A DNA stretch of 64,000 nucleotides from Lineus longissimus (GCF_910592395.1 NC_088315.1:4528501-4592500), one strand, 5' to 3'; positions 1 to 14,872 are shown, counted from the stretch's first letter. Numbers and translations: made by a program. Notes: generated by a model from the sequence alone, not told the origin.

Positions 1-3000
1 TACAAGCTTTTTAAACTCAAATTCTAAAATGTTGATGACACTGTTCAACTCACGGTGTAACTAACGACACCCGACAGTTTATACTGTGTTTATATGTGCC
101 ATGAATGCTCAGAGGCAGTGTTGATGGAATAACGAGTTTTTTTCTTGAAAATCCGCAATGATGAAATAGAAAAAGAATGATGATTTTGTGTCATCCATGT
201 GTCCAGATAAGGACCTAGGGATTTGGCGTGCCAGGACCTCGTCATTCATAAGGTGAAAGCCTTCGTCTGTTCGTCTGTTCACCTTCTCATCACGTTTCTA
301 CAATGTCCTCCCTGATTTTGACAAATCATATAGCTTACAGCCCGGATATGATAATCTCTCGTGTTGCCAATTTCTTTCTCTAATGTAACAAAGTACATAT
401 ATACATATATAACACCAAGGCTCGTGAAGTGACTGTTGTTCTACTTCCCATTGTTATCGTCAGCTCCAAGAGGTCCTTCATTGATCCAGGGTTGGGACCA
501 AATCGGAGGCAATCTGGATAATTGGCCAGATCGACCCATTTAACACAATGCGACAACCTTTAGGCGGATACTCGAAGCAAGTTGGCCAAAGCGATTCAAC
601 GAAAACTGTAATACCGAATACTGAAACCGAGTGTATCAAGGCTCCAGGGAATTCTCATTGAAAGATTAAATGGTTTAGATAGCTGTTGAAACTCGAGACT
701 GTCTTCATAAGATTGATACGACGGCCCGATATCAGACCTTAATGACGGCATCGACCGAACATGATTGAATTGAGTTGAAATTGATAGTCGGTTTTCTTCG
801 GTTCATCGGGTAGCTATAGCATACTGATGAAGAAGGGTGGGTGGTTAGGGTTGCCCCAATTGTACTATTGAATGGGGGCCACCGCTGACCTTACGGCGAA
901 CATGCATGTAAGTTAGTTGATAAGAGACACATATCACTCCAAACAGGTACAAGTTCAAATATCCCCGTCTCTCTGATCAAATACAGTCAACTAACTTTTT
1001 GACGAAAGATGATATTCTGGTCAAGGTGACAAATTCAGCCGACACGCGTCACAAATGTACCGTGCGTGACAGCAACTCCAATATCCTCGCTGCGATTGTC
1101 GCGCAGCATTGATGCAAGCACCGGGGCAGTCCCTCGCGCTATCTTTGGGGACCAGTACAAGATTGAATGCAATGGCTTTCGACTTTGCTTCTGGTTCGCT
1201 TCCTCGGGAAATGGGATTGTGAAGGAGTTTGGAAGATTGATGGGCCGTGCCGCGGTGGGCGACAGGTGTGTAATGATATTTGTTAACACTGTAGCGAGTG
1301 GTAGAAATCAGAGCCGGGGATGTTGGGAGCAGGGATTGATTCTTGAATGGGAAAGAGTCAGGGAATAAGGAAGTGGAATCTTGTTGTGGTAGGTAGTATG
1401 CGCCACCAAGCCGTGGGATCATTCCTACCTGTTGCTATTGCTTCTTTGTAAAGCTTGAAGGTGAGGTATTGTAGAGGTTGAAAAATACCAGAAGTTGGCC
1501 CGGCCCGGCCAAGGATCCAAGGATCTGTCATCATATTAAAGTTTCGTTGGTGCACTTTAAGGAAAAGTTATCCATTTACAATAAAAAATGTTTTGAACAC
1601 AACCTGCATATCTCAACGATGGCTCAACGCCAACTTGCATGTTGTACGTTTAGTTTGGATCATAGCTTCGGTGATTAAGTGCAGACTGGGTTTCGTGACT
1701 GATTAACACTCTACTGTATGGTCGGCTTGAGTACCGAAAATTGAAACGTGAAATGTGGCAAAGTTCAGTGTCTTTAAAGCGTCTAGAATTCGCCTTTATC
1801 TGTTTATATCGAACATCATGTCAAGCGTCTTAAGTGAACCTATAGAGACCTCTAGATTTCGATATAATAACCACATTAAGATGCTCAAGATAGCACCTCC
1901 CATTTAGCATGAGAGATAACTAGAATCAGAGATATCTTATGCTAGCAGATCACTCCACTCAAGATAATGTTGATCTTGCTAGATTTAAGGAGGAAATGGT
2001 TTGTAGCATTTGCATCTGAATGGCCTTTAACGAGCCGTGCCAAATATGCCGACGTGTCTTATGTTGCAGCATCCACACTGACTAATGCATCTTCGTTTCA
2101 ATTTTCTCATCCAAGCGTTGTTTTTTAGAGCCATGATGGTTTCCACAAAATCTAAGTTTCGCAGGAAGTTTAAAATAGTCAACAACAGAAGAGCACTTTT
2201 AGCAAAAGTTTGGAAGCTCATGAGGCAGACATACCTTCATTTTTCGAATTACCAACGATCGAAAATTCCCAATTGCGTAAATGCGTACGGAATATAAGTT
2301 TAAACAGTGCCATCGTGTAGACAGATGTTTGAGGAAAGTTCATGCATGATGACTGCACTATACGGCAGTGGGTATAACTGCATCTTTATTTACCTGACTC
2401 ACGAAATAGGAGCGGAGTATCCCTTTAACCAAGAACTACAACTGGTCTCTTAATCAAGAACTCAACCAGCCTTGAGCGAATTTGTATTTGATCTCATCTA
2501 GCCAAATTGGAGTGTCATTACGCCATGAGTTGCTCGAAATACTATACCAGGAGCCAATATTGTCTGAATGGTCGCGTAATTTGGAGCTGATGAGATATCA
2601 AAGTAAATGGTAATTGGTTTTGGTATCAAAAGAATTTTTAAATACGTGATAGTCGTGTCGAGCCGGCCTTCCACTCGTCCACAATCAATATTCTAAAGGG
2701 TCTCTGCAGAAAATTGACTATTGAACCCGAAGATACACTGCATCCTTGGCACTAATAAGCATGAAAATGGCACACTCTCTAGCATACAATGAAACTATGA
2801 GTGAAAATAGGCAGAATTCACATGAGAGTACACAGGCATGATTCGGAGCAGCATGTCATTTTGACTCGATAGCAGTTACTCGGGTAAGAGTACCATATGA
2901 ATGACCCTGAAAAGTGCCATGATAGCCGGTCGAGTGCCCTCGTTTGGTATCAATTTCCTTATTGCCCTATATCAGTTACCGGCGAGGAGATTTCAAGAAC

Positions 3001-6000
3001 ACTCGGAGCGGCCGTCAATATCAAGTCAAAATTCGTTTGACAAGTCGAAGATAGACAGTTGACATTTCTTTGGCCCTGAGTATCCCTTTGAGGTAGCAAA
3101 TAGCCCTGTTAACGGGTAATGACTGACATGTTTTCTTTGCTTAAAAGACGAACTCGCAACGATCTTTTACCGTATATCATAATACATGTACAGGTACTAA
3201 ATGCTGTTCAGCCAATTCAATTGAAATAATTATTTTCTTGATTTTTTGGCACTCATCATCCGGGTGAAATCTCGATGTTTATAGAATTCCAGTTGCATGA
3301 ATTTGAGAAAGGAACACCACTGAGCACTGAACCATTGAAGAACTGAGTACTAAAATCCCACAAGTCTAACTTATTTGGTAGTTTGAGGAAATCAAGAAAC
3401 ATAAGAACTGTTTGCCACGCTTCAGTAATATGATATAAGCATAATTGAAGAACATGCTTCGAATTTTGAGTATTTACCAACATTTTGAGGGTCGCCTTCA
3501 CGCAACCCACAATTTAGAATATTCGTAATCCTTCGAAGGCAATTGCTTTCAATACTTTACTTCCTCTTACATGTCTTGCTTATAAAAGCCTATATCAAGT
3601 TGTTGCTGCCATCGAAAACAGACGAGGTATGTGATGCATTCCTCGTATTTCACTGTTAGTTCTTTCCTTTAAGTTAAGTCGCCTTGCTTAATCGCAAATT
3701 GGTAATTGAAATGGCAAGGTGGTAACAATCAAGGTCTTGCAAAACAAAGGTCTGGAGCAACAAGAAGATCTGTGGATGGATAACAAGCGTATTTTTAAAA
3801 ACTGGTGGCGCTATGAAAATTGGAAGCAACTAGGCCAAACTTTGCAGTTACCACGACCAGGTGGCTAAAAGCCGAATTGAATAAGCTAGCTTTCTCGTAT
3901 GCATGGATCGGAAGATCAAACTTAACGGATCCTTAAGGAATGAAGCTTTATTCGATAGATGCATTACATGAAAACTTTATTGAAGGAATGTAACAAAATA
4001 GAATTTGATACTACCTCCTGAATATACGCATTTAAGTTGACCTTTACAGGTGAGAAATTTCTTACAATTCAGCTTCAGTTCCCACTTGTTTTACAGTTGG
4101 TTCTTGCATTAATTTAATCGCCCTGTGTTATATATAACCTGATCTCAGGAAAGATGGGCACAATCATGGAGAGGTTGATTTTAAGTGAGCTCCAAGTTGG
4201 ACTAATGAGCAACGAAACTCGGAGCAATGTGCCCGAGGCATATCCAACTTGATGTACCGAACAGATACTTATCTTGGCCCAAATCAACCAATAATCGGCA
4301 TTGGGACGCCATACCAGCATCAGAGAACAACATCCATATTTTTTCGCTTATAAAAAAGACCGACGATAGATGCTGAATTTCTTTATGCTGCGCAAGAAAA
4401 AATGATGAAATTACCACTCGAATATCTTCCCATTGTCACTTGCAATAGTCCTTACTGTCATCGCGATCATCTATTTGTCAGGGGTCGATTTTTCTCAACC
4501 AATTGTGCAACAACAGAAGCCAATTATGGTACGAGGTGGTCAGGCAATGTCAATTCAGCAGATTGGTTGGGGTTGAGTGTCACATTGGGGATGGAATCAA
4601 TACTAAATTTGAGGTAGTTTTTTCCCAGATTATTCCATTTTCTGTTCTTACCTTTCGTATTACTAACTTTCCTGCGTTGCGAGCAGAATGCTTTACTTCC
4701 ATGGAATTGTAGAGTAATTTTCCATTGGATTTTGGTACGACCGGCGAGAGAGATCATTCTCAACGATCAAGAACACTGCATAAATAAATGATAGGATTTT
4801 TACACTGACCATGCAAATGAAACGTACGCTGACGCATATAGACGCAATGAACGGGAGATCAATTTCCGGAGTACTGGGCCCGAATCATAAAGTAACGGGG
4901 ATTGATAGAATAGATAGCGCTGTCGGTTATTTTGCTTTGTGGTTTGGCCATCATCATCATAGAGACTGATATGCCTTGATGTGAAGCGCGTATGCTTCTT
5001 GGCATCAAATATTTTTAAAACTTTGCATTGCTCTAAAAAAAGACTGCATGAACACCGGGGATACAAACCAAGGAAGCATATGACTACACAGCATACAATC
5101 TCAAATGTCCTTGAACATAATAAACCATACCAACCATACCAAAGAGCACTCCAACTTGTCAGATATATCATTCGAATTCCCTAGAAGAATCAAACATATG
5201 TTCAATATATCACTAAGATTGACCATGTGAAATTCGGATCATGATGTGTGTGCGTACCTACAAATTGCGGACCTCCCAGCCATACAGGAGAGCAAGCACA
5301 CAAACATGTGTAGACCTTGCCCACAAGCCAGGAACTGATATTCAATACATGCATTACATAGGGCGACAACGTAAACTTACACTACAGAATACAATACACT
5401 ACAAAAGGCAAACAGACTAATTACACTTAATCCGTAAGTGAGAGTTCTCAGCAAAGCGGCTAACCACTGACGTCACAATACAGGCGAGAAAAGATTTTGG
5501 CACGCTCTACAAATGTGAAATAAGCAGTGCGTGTCTTGTACATAAATGTAGTTTATAGATTGCTGTTATTGACTATTTATGTAATGACTGGGCAAAGGAC
5601 CACTTCCTTGTCAATTTCCTTCAACTCTTGACAATAATTAAACAACCACAGTTAAGTCTACTCATTGGAGTCCATGCTGTGATGATGAAATTATTAGGAT
5701 GTCAAGTTCATTTAGGTTACTCGTTCATTGAAATGTACAGTATGCGTCTGATAACAGTTAAGACAATACATATGATAATATTATATACATTTGATTTTTA
5801 AATACTCCCAAAATACATGTTCAGTTGTGTAATAGAGAAATATTCTTCCTTTCCTGACTCAGATCTAAGGGATGTGCTGACCAGTACAGCACGTATTTCT
5901 TGGACATCAAAGCCCATTGTGAATGCTCCACGGTGGCAATAATTAGACATGTTAGAGCGCATTCCGTTTGTTCGTTTCGATAACGATTTTCTTGTGATCG

Positions 6001-8651
6001 CATCGGAACCTATAACAACCTGCCAATTAGATCGATTAGATACCAATAATTGGATAGATGTTATCACCATGATAATCGTGTTTAAAGAAAGGGTTGCATT
6101 TCAGTGTCAATTGATGGAGACATCATCCTGGAAGACCCTTCCCTCTGCTTTGTTGTTGGGTTCAGAAACTACAGACTAGTTTGAAACATGTTAAGAGGAT
6201 TATGTTTTTTTTGCTTTGCTTTCGTAGGAGCAGTTTAGTTTAACGATCGCCAGAGATTCATAAAAAATAAGCCAATATACCAATACCTCTTATAACCTTT
6301 GCCGTTGCACCCAGAGATCAACGGGTGTACCTTTCCATATCATGCTCTCGATGAAATAACATCAAGCCCGATTGAAGGAAGTGACATAACCAGTCAGTTT
6401 CAGCAGGCTGCTCACAGAGCAAACTGAAGGATAGGCTTCCTGGGAAAGCTTATTAACTGCGAATAGGATAACATAAGCCTGGGCCGCTTTCCAACCAAGG
6501 CTAGGATTGAGGAAAATGAGGCGAACAGATCCAAACCCGAAACTGAGTATGATTCCCGGTGTAACATCTGTGGTTGTTTCCCATGTGTCAGTGTTTCCAA
6601 ACAATAGGCAGCTAGAGAGACCACGACTTTTCAATAGGGGGATACACAGAAAAACTTGTCAATCTATTTTTGAGCGTTCCCAAACAATGAGGGGAAACAC
6701 TCAAAAACAGAAACACTCAAAAACAGAAACACTCAAAAACATTACACCGGTCCTGAAAGGCATGCCACAAGAAAAACTTTTGAAGACCAGAAAGTACACA
6801 ATATGCATATCATTGATGCCACAGGCACAGCTGTAGAGAAGTAATGGCAGGGGCAACACCATGTGGCTGGCACACTCATATGATGGATTCTGAAGCAATG
6901 TATTCATGAGATGAGTTCCTTCAGTAACATTGCAAAACCAATATTATTCAAACCCAAGAAATGTACATAACACCCCTTTAAGTGTAATTACAAATAATGC
7001 CTTAGCAGGTGGGTAATAAATAAATAACCAAGCCGGGGAATAGGGGTATTTCAACCATGTAGGAAGAGTTGTATAAGACGAATATCATAGCCGAGATTGA
7101 ATCATCCAAACTAAGTACAGATCAGGGATCAGTGATATCGGGTTCATTGACTTAAACAAGATATACATTTGGAAGCTGCTCTCAAGGCCGAATTATGACG
7201 AATCCCAGTTACATCAACGCAATAATATCGATGTTATCTTACGCGAAACATTAAATATATAAAATCTCTCTAAGTTCAAGGCTAATTCTTCAAACTGCTT
7301 CATCGAACAACTTCAGCCAAACATGCTCTATTCGATTAACATTACTTTCCCGATTCAGTCATATCCACAAATCCACTCCAGCGTACAAAAATCATTTTAT
7401 ATCTAGGTGGTTTCTTCTAATTCGTGAGCGTTGCACTGAGTTTTGAAAGTAGACATTAGAGTATCGTTGGACAAACCAACTTTCTCGTTTCTCTTCTACT
7501 AAGCAGTATTTCTTACCTTAAGGTGACCTTGAGCTATGGCAACGTATCCATATTAATTTTTCATACGGTCTTAGACCATAACATATAGGTATTTTAGATT
7601 GGGTTAGCTTGTCTTTGGGCTTTACCTTTGAAATGTGCAACCGAAACAAATTTATGTCACCAATATTGTGCACTCGTGTGTGTTAAAGTTGACGGTGACC
7701 TACGTTATTGATGAAAGTGATGGCATCTGTTTATCTCACAATCTCGCTTAACATTTTAAATGCATCACGTAGCTTACGTTAGAACCATGAATGGATTAAG
7801 CCATGGTGACAATCATCGGCACTTTGACGGAACAGTAAAGCAATTTATCATCAGAGTCCCTGATCAAAATTCTATCAGGAGTAAATCAGATGATAGAACG
7901 AGTTCGTTTCAACCGATGACAACTAATAACCAAACGACAGCAATGATAACACTCACGCATCTTTGCTTCGTGGGATCGAAATGAACTGTTTGTGCAAGTT
8001 GTTTGATTTGTTGTACCAAATGGTTACTGCTTCTAGTAAACAACATCTGATGCAATAACGCAAAACTCGTTTGATTTTATCAGAAGGTCATCAACGATCC
8101 GCAAGCTTGCATGCCTTCCACCATCATTACGAGACGTACTCCAGTCTTAGCAGGTCTAAGTGTTAACCGTATGTGCCTATGTTTCTGGCAAAGGCCCCAC
8201 AGAACACTTCACGCTGACAGAGCTCAAAGCATCAATGCACCATAATGACGACAGCAATCTAAACGAACTTCGCCTTTTACAAACATATGAATTGTAGCAC
8301 GCTGCTACTGGATTGGAGAAGTAACTCGTATTCAACGGTAGACTGAAGGCAAGAAAGAATGCAATCATGTCATTGTTCGTCAAAGCAACACCAGGCGGCA
8401 CTGTGTAAATTCAATATGGCACGAAAGCTGCTCACACTGCTGCTACCTCCTGGTGTCAGGGAACAAAGCTAGAACTGCAACCGGCTGAGCAGGCGGGTAG
8501 AGTTCTGCAGTGCACTACTATATGCTAACTTTTAATGTAGAGACGAAACCACGGCGCGTGAAGGATCCTTAAAAAGGAAGGAAACATCGTAATGTTAATG
8601 CAAAGAGGTGGATAGCATTTTTCAAAGGAAATATCTCTTCGCTGGAGGAAG
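1..8651. other. Intergenic or unassigned, no recognisable gene
   Basis: Only short, overlapping reading frames with no family resemblance. One segment (about 1030-1430) is richer in G+C and open in several frames, but no domain is recognisable. The rest is AT-rich sequence with a small tandem repeat at 6.7 kb. Confidence 0.5.
6698..6740 (+). repeat. 17-bp tandem repeat
   Basis: About two and a half copies of a 17-bp unit (actcaaaaacagaaaca). Confidence 0.85.
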
Positions 8652-8727
8652 ATGTACCGACCTTGGATTATCTCTTTGCTTTTATTCATCTTGGTTATTA
8701 CGGAGAATTTAGAGTCCACTCAGGCCG
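8652..8727 (+). CDS. Candidate first coding exon of the nAChR gene (signal peptide)
   Basis: The ATG has A at -3 and opens MYRPWIISLLLFILV, a classic signal-peptide core. After 25 codons the exon ends in phase 1 at a strong donor (GCC G, then gtaagt). The first certain receptor exon (38988) begins in the matching phase after a pyrimidine-rich CAG acceptor, so the join reads ...STQA-GGSSGQRRQL. A phase-1 intron just after the signal peptide is also what I recall for CHRNA7. A short upstream ORF (ATG TTA ATG CAA..., ending TAG) lies in the presumed 5' UTR. The implied 30-kb intron is long, so the link is inference; no other exon of this kind was seen between here and 38988. Confidence 0.55.
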
Positions 8728-11224
8728 GTAAGTTCATCGTTCCCTTTGGGTATTATCAGTTGGTAGTTAAGTGCTAGCGTCTATAACGTGTTTTGACGTC
8801 CTGAATTTAGCCGTCCAATGATACTCTTTAGCTTCTGGCTACTTATGTCACATTTGCTATAAAAATAGCCAACAAAGAATTTTAACGACAAAGAATATGT
8901 CCTATAGTATCATCATAAACGTATACATCTCTGGACGGTCATCTTCTTTTTTTGTATGATTTGTTATCGATAAACCCTTTCGAGTTGAAGCCAAACCAGT
9001 AGGCTAGGTGTCTGGGACACGTGCTGTTGTCGGGATCGCTTAGCCATGTTGTACTGCGATTCCTTCAAAAGGACAGTATCATGCCGCATGGATGGTCGTC
9101 GACTTTTAGTAAAATGATGTTTCTTACAATTCAAGTCCTGTCGGTCATGTCGGCAGGCCTATATCTATTCCAGATTAAGTATATCATATGTTTGATAAAA
9201 GGCATAAGCAGGTCATTCAAAACCTTACATTGGATATCTAGGTGTCAGTCCCGTGTTCTCCTCCATTGCATTATTAGTGCCTTAGTGGCTAATAATCTAA
9301 ACACGTGATTCAGAGATCAATGTCTTTGGCCATTCGCTGCAACTTGGTGAATAGTCCCCAACGGTCGCTGGGGCTACAGACGGATGACAGCCAATGCCAC
9401 TGTGTATCCCCCTTGGCAAGGGCAATGACAAACCAATTTAAAGTCACATATACGATGTACAAACCAGATGGTAAATTGATCTTTGGTTCAAAACGTATAA
9501 CCCTTGTCTACTGAAATTGATAGCCAAAGCAGCATTAATATCAAATCATATCTGTTATGATTTCTTGGGAGAACGGCGATTCGCTATTAGGGGTCGGCTC
9601 ATAGCAGTATATATCGTATCATTTTCTCGATGGTGTCACTCCCTTGCAGATGGCTCCGGCATATTTCAGAACAGAAGCTTTTTTCGGATTAGGTAAAATC
9701 AATCTTGGCTGGAAAACTTTGGTTTGCAGCAAAATCAATAAAGTAGGGGAATACGATTTTGATGCTTTTCATACGTGCCTATTCTAATTGAAATACACTG
9801 TAAGGTCAAATCACAAGAGTTATGTTCGACAGCATGTGTAGACCCATGGCACCAAGTGGCAGGCGGGTTGAAGATAAAGGCTAATCATAAAAGCTATATG
9901 CAAAACTACATAAATAGATATATGACATTTTTCAAAATGGCAATACCATGAGGTCTTGATACTATTGACTAGTCGATTTATAATGCTATTTGTGTTCTGT
10001 ATAAAGGGAGACCATTATACATGATGAGCTTTACCACTGTACAGAGAGCTGTACCATCGTTTTGTTTGACCAAAAATTCTCATGATATTATTGTTTAAAA
10101 ATTAACATTGCTTTTAGTTCACAGTGACAAAATCTGAATGCAGTTTTAATCTGATGTGAAATAACATTGCATGCTTACGTTCGTGTTTAAACATTAGATT
10201 TTGTTTTGCCACAATTTTGCCACGATTCTCAACATCTTGTGTTGAAAGAGAAACCACATCATTAGAATAATTTTTCATTTATTGGCATTTCGGAATTTAG
10301 GGCAGCCAAATTTGGGATTAGTCCAGATGGATTGTCCAAGCAAATTTGCAGAATTCTGCCTTCCCAGCGTGCTGAGTTGCAACGAGCCAATCAAAAGGCA
10401 TTATTTTGGGGTTCCGGTCAAATCCTGCCTTCTGAAATTAGCGAATGGCATCTGGACATAATAACAGATCAACGAAAGTCAGTGGCGTAATAAATGTTAG
10501 AAGAGGAAGATTTCTATTAAGATTCAGCATAACATCATAACATAATCATCAATCGAATGGTTTGTGCGTAATCCTTCATTCTTTTCTAGATATCAACGTG
10601 ATAACTTCAAAGGTAGGCCTAGCTCATGGCACTGTGATAAGCTTTGTGATAACGTCATGATGAATGATGAAAGAGGCAAATATGGGAGTTTGTCCAAGTT
10701 TCAGCATTTCGCACTTGGAAACCATGAAGATGTTGCATGAAAAGAAATGGTTATGGCGAAAAAATGGGAAAAAATGGTAAAGTAGGATTGGTCTACTGCT
10801 AAAGACATGACCATTGTTATTTTCCTGTTTCATGACTGCTGTATTAAGTCGTGGTGTTCTACAACATTATGAGCGCGACTTGGGATCCCTTGGGCCCATT
10901 CAGTCATAATTCCTAGCTATCATGTCTCCTTTCATGGCCATATAGAATATAATTATGTTGTAACGATGACTCTGTATACGAGTAGTTGATAACTTTTCAT
11001 TTAGGATGCATGGGTATGCCGTACACTGTGTGTATAAATACTCTATCAGCAGACATATAAGGTCAGTTCAGGACAAATCATATTCGGCGGGGATTTACTT
11101 TGCACCGAATTGCCGCTTAATGTATGCAAGTCACCCACCACAACTTTAGTGCGATGACATTGAATCGATAGAAAATGTGATGCGGCGACGATGGCAATAG
11201 TTGAAGTGAGGGCCGAAACTAATT

Positions 11225-11260
11225 CTCAAGGTCTCAAGGTCTCAAGGTCTCAAGGTCTCA
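11225..11260 (+). repeat. 8-bp tandem repeat (ctcaaggt)
   Basis: Four perfect copies of ctcaaggt plus ctca. Confidence 0.93.
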
Positions 11261-14200
11261 TAGTGAATATATTATACAGGTTTAGTTTTTCCTAAAGCTT
11301 AACAAAACAGCTATCTCGAGCATTGCGTAAACTAACGCTTTACAGGTTGCAGGTTCTGTGGTCTTTAGTCAGTTTCGCATTCACCAATCACAATACTTAA
11401 AGAAAAATTTCAAAATTTGCATGGTTGGTCTACTTGAATAACATTTAAACGGCCAAGTCGAATGACCCAATAAATAGAGTCATCCCAGTTCAGTTTTGAA
11501 ATCATTGCAGACATACCGTACATATTGAAGGTTGTAAAGCTATTATATGGTATTTGATCTGGTACGTACATACTGGTACACTAACTATGCACTGCTATTC
11601 TGCTATTGGCCACAGTCACGATAGGCCAGCATGGTTCATTGCATAAATCACCAAACCGGCACTTGCCACAACCCCAACAAAAGAGTCGCCGTTCTAGTCC
11701 TTTCATACCGCCTGGCAGATCGTTCTTTTCATGAAGAATGATAAATTATCAATATTTAGAAGACCTCATCGATCTGACTGACAATTTGGCTTTGAAATCT
11801 TTGTTAAAATTTTAAAGAACTGAATGCATCCTTAGCATTTACCGAGGTGAAGTGTTAATGAAAAGGGAGAGGGTTTGCTTTGAGTTTTTGTATTGTCCCG
11901 TTACCCCATAGGTACAGAAATTACAAAGCTGCATGTGGGTATATATGTGTGATATATTGAATACAGTGTCAACTTGTCTAATTTATAACGGCACATGGGC
12001 CTTTTCAGTATGTGAGTGAGTCTAGGAGAAGTGGTTGTAATGTAAAAGATATGATGGACCGACGAGACGCCCTCGGCTTGTTTACGGTGATAGTTATCAC
12101 TATCAGGCCTTTAGCGGTTTTATGATGGAACATATCTCCTTCTTTCGCTTTCACAGTGACCAAGTTAGTTAGAACAATTCTCAAAAAGGCTGCATGTAAA
12201 GTTTTGATCTATTTTCTATTTGCTGTACATTAGAACAACAATCGAGACCTGTTTTGTCGTCCATCCCGATCGCTCGTATGATGTGCCTTCGGTCTGTTCA
12301 GTCCTAGAAATTATGTTCAATAATAAGATGGCTATACTTCAAGCTGAAATGAATTTAATGGACTTTTCCCCTCATAATTGATCTGATTGCTTGTAACTAA
12401 AATTGATCACAGAGCTTCCTTAAAGTAAAATTGTCGTCGTCACCTTTTCAAATAAATAGCTCGAGAAGATGAGAAAAGAAGGCATTTCATTCCTCCGGAT
12501 TTTACCAAAATTATATTATCAAGGCCCTTAGCCCTGGTAAATAGATGCAATGTTGATACTCTGAGTAGGCCAATCATAACGGAACCTCAATTTGTATTTC
12601 CCAAACCTACCCGTAATGCACTTAGCCTTCCCGTGATTATGGATAACACCAATCCCCTAGTCATCAAGGTGAAGAAATCGCTTGCAAACCATCATTGCTC
12701 TTCAATTAATTTGTTTGAACCCAAAGGTGGGAGTGTCGAAGGAAGCAAAATGTTTTCTATTAAATGTTGATTGCGAATTCGTGGTGCCGAATGGCCAACG
12801 TTCACCACGTCTGAAAGATTTTAAAGCCTAACGTGTATTGAATATAATATTATGCTTCTTTTTTCAACGCCTATAAAACGTCTTTTGCCAGTTCTACCGA
12901 TTAAATGAATATCAAAATCAGCACTTTTTTTACAACCCAATCGGGTAATATCAACACAACCCTTTGCTTTGATGCAATGATCGTTCATATATAAAAAAAG
13001 ACATAGTCAGATGGTAATAAAGTTACCGTGGACCTATTCTAAAAACCGGAGGCCATTCTTGTTTCGTTAAAACATACACAATGTGTTTTTAACGCCTCAA
13101 AATATTTCATTAAAGAATGCGTAATATTTTAGTTTTTGAGATTATGTACGTGTATTAATTTTTTCGCAGACGACGAATATGAAAAAGAAACTTTTAATGA
13201 GTAGAATTATCGCTTGGTGTTCCTTTCAAGTAAATATAACAATGACTTGGATTTTCTCAGCACAACGATTAAAATCCCTTACCCTGGCAGGAGATTGCAC
13301 TCTTCTTCAATTTTAAGCTGCCTTGTTATAACTGACTTACAATAAAATAACGCTTAGGCCTAAACCTTTATTGGATTAACGTTAAACCTGCGGTGACAAT
13401 CATCTAGTTTGTTCTGGTGAGATTTTCGACGTCTACGCCATTGACATACAGTCCTTTGGTGATGTTATGGAATAGTTATTTTAAGACGTATGTAAAAGTA
13501 CACAAAGTGAATATATTTAAAGACTAACCGGTTGGTTTAAACATACGCGTGTGTTGACAGCAAATAAGGGCAAAGAATAACGAAAATACAGCCAACAAGT
13601 TTGTAATAAAATTAGTTAAAGCATAATTTGAAGTATCAATAACTCTGTCACGTCCTGTAAACATTTTATCAAAAATGAATTCAAAATACATGTACTATTG
13701 TGTCGCCGATTTGTTCTTCAAATAACAATCAAGTTTAAGTTTTTTTTCGAACAACTGAGTACTCCATCTATAACATATGTTACGTGATATTGAGTGTTAT
13801 ATGCATTCATTCCTATACAATTAGGCCCTTAACTGAATCAGTGTCTATTTGTTTTAAATCTGAATTTACGAAATAGCAATTAAAATAAGATTAATCAATT
13901 ATGAGTGTAGGAGAATATAGGCATTACATGGATGTCGAACTGACGAAATTGTAGGTCGTCGATCATTGTGAAACGAAGAACTTTGCCGTATCCAAAACCC
14001 CTTACGAAGTATAACATGTCGTTAAAGCCTCTACGTTATGTTTGCGACATGTCTTGTCATAACCAATTAATTAAAAATATAAAGTTAAAACCTAAATACA
14101 TAAAACTTTCTTGTGTAGTACGCCATATTAGGCTCTTTCTCTAACATACGTCACCCAAATTCATGATTAAGTATCTGTTAACCTCATATTCCGTTCTAAT

Positions 14201-14585
14201 ATGACATATTGATGTTTACTGAATTAAACTCGAGGTACATATATGTACTCGCAGAAAACCATTAGGAAGCTGCCAGTAGCAGGGGTAATTAAGTAGGCTG
14301 AAGAGCCGTCTTGCTAAATGGGTTTTCCTTCAACCAGAATGTTCTTGGAGCAGTGTGTTTATTTAAGGCCATGCCGAAGCGTTGACTGAAGATACTTGAT
14401 TCTATTATGTAACTGACTATTAAGTCGAACCTAAATGATGGTGTTTCTTTTCAATATATAAAACCCGAAAAATGAGGTCACGAAGATTGATTAAAGAAGC
14501 ATCATTGCCATGCACAGTGAATTCTTGATTTTTTATAGTCAAAATACATCTCTTAAAATAAATCTTTCCCGTACAAGGAACAAAA

Positions 14586-14650
14586 GGGCTCGTCCGGGAA
14601 TCGAAATCGGGACCTCTCGCACCCGCATCACACCGCTAGACCAACGAGCC
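14586..14650 (-). pseudogene. tRNA-Pro-like gene lacking the 5' half of the anticodon arm
   Basis: On the minus strand the acceptor stem GGCTCGT pairs perfectly with ACGAGCC. The D arm/A box is TTGGTCTAGCGGTGTGAT and the T arm/B box is CCCGATTTCGATTCCCGG. The anticodon-stem 3' strand (GGGTGCGAGAGG) is present, but about 7 nt (stem 5' strand and first loop bases) are missing compared with an ordinary tRNA-Pro, leaving 65 nt. A TTTT terminator follows at once. It is probably a tRNA-Pro(CGG) pseudogene or the head of a tRNA-derived repeat. Confidence 0.65.
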
Positions 14651-14660
14651 GCTACTTCCT

Positions 14661-14872
14661 ATGCCACCAATACCATCTAGCTCTTCCTGCTACCAGGCTG
14701 GGGCCTTCCTCTTGTTGTTCATTGACACCACCTTTGACACCAAGACTGCTGCTAGTCTGTACCGTTCCTCTTACTGTTCTTTGACACCACCTTTGACACC
14801 AATACCGTCTAGTTTTCCTGGCTACCAGTCTGTACCCTTCCTCTTATCTGTTCTTTGACACCAAATCAACAC
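14661..14872 (+). repeat. Degenerate tandem repeat, about three units
   Basis: The segment ttgacaccacctttgacacc occurs at 14722 and 14781, and a third partial copy starts near 14855. Between copies, gctaccagtctgtacccttcc-like sequence recurs. The unit length is 59-74 bp. The array starts next to the tRNA-like sequence and gives only a short, low-complexity ORF. Confidence 0.65.

Noticed and set aside
9650-9692. Short exon candidate (ATG GCT CCG... to a gtaaaa donor) with a good acceptor
   Set aside because: At 43 nt it would change the reading phase between the receptor exons, and the donor is weak.
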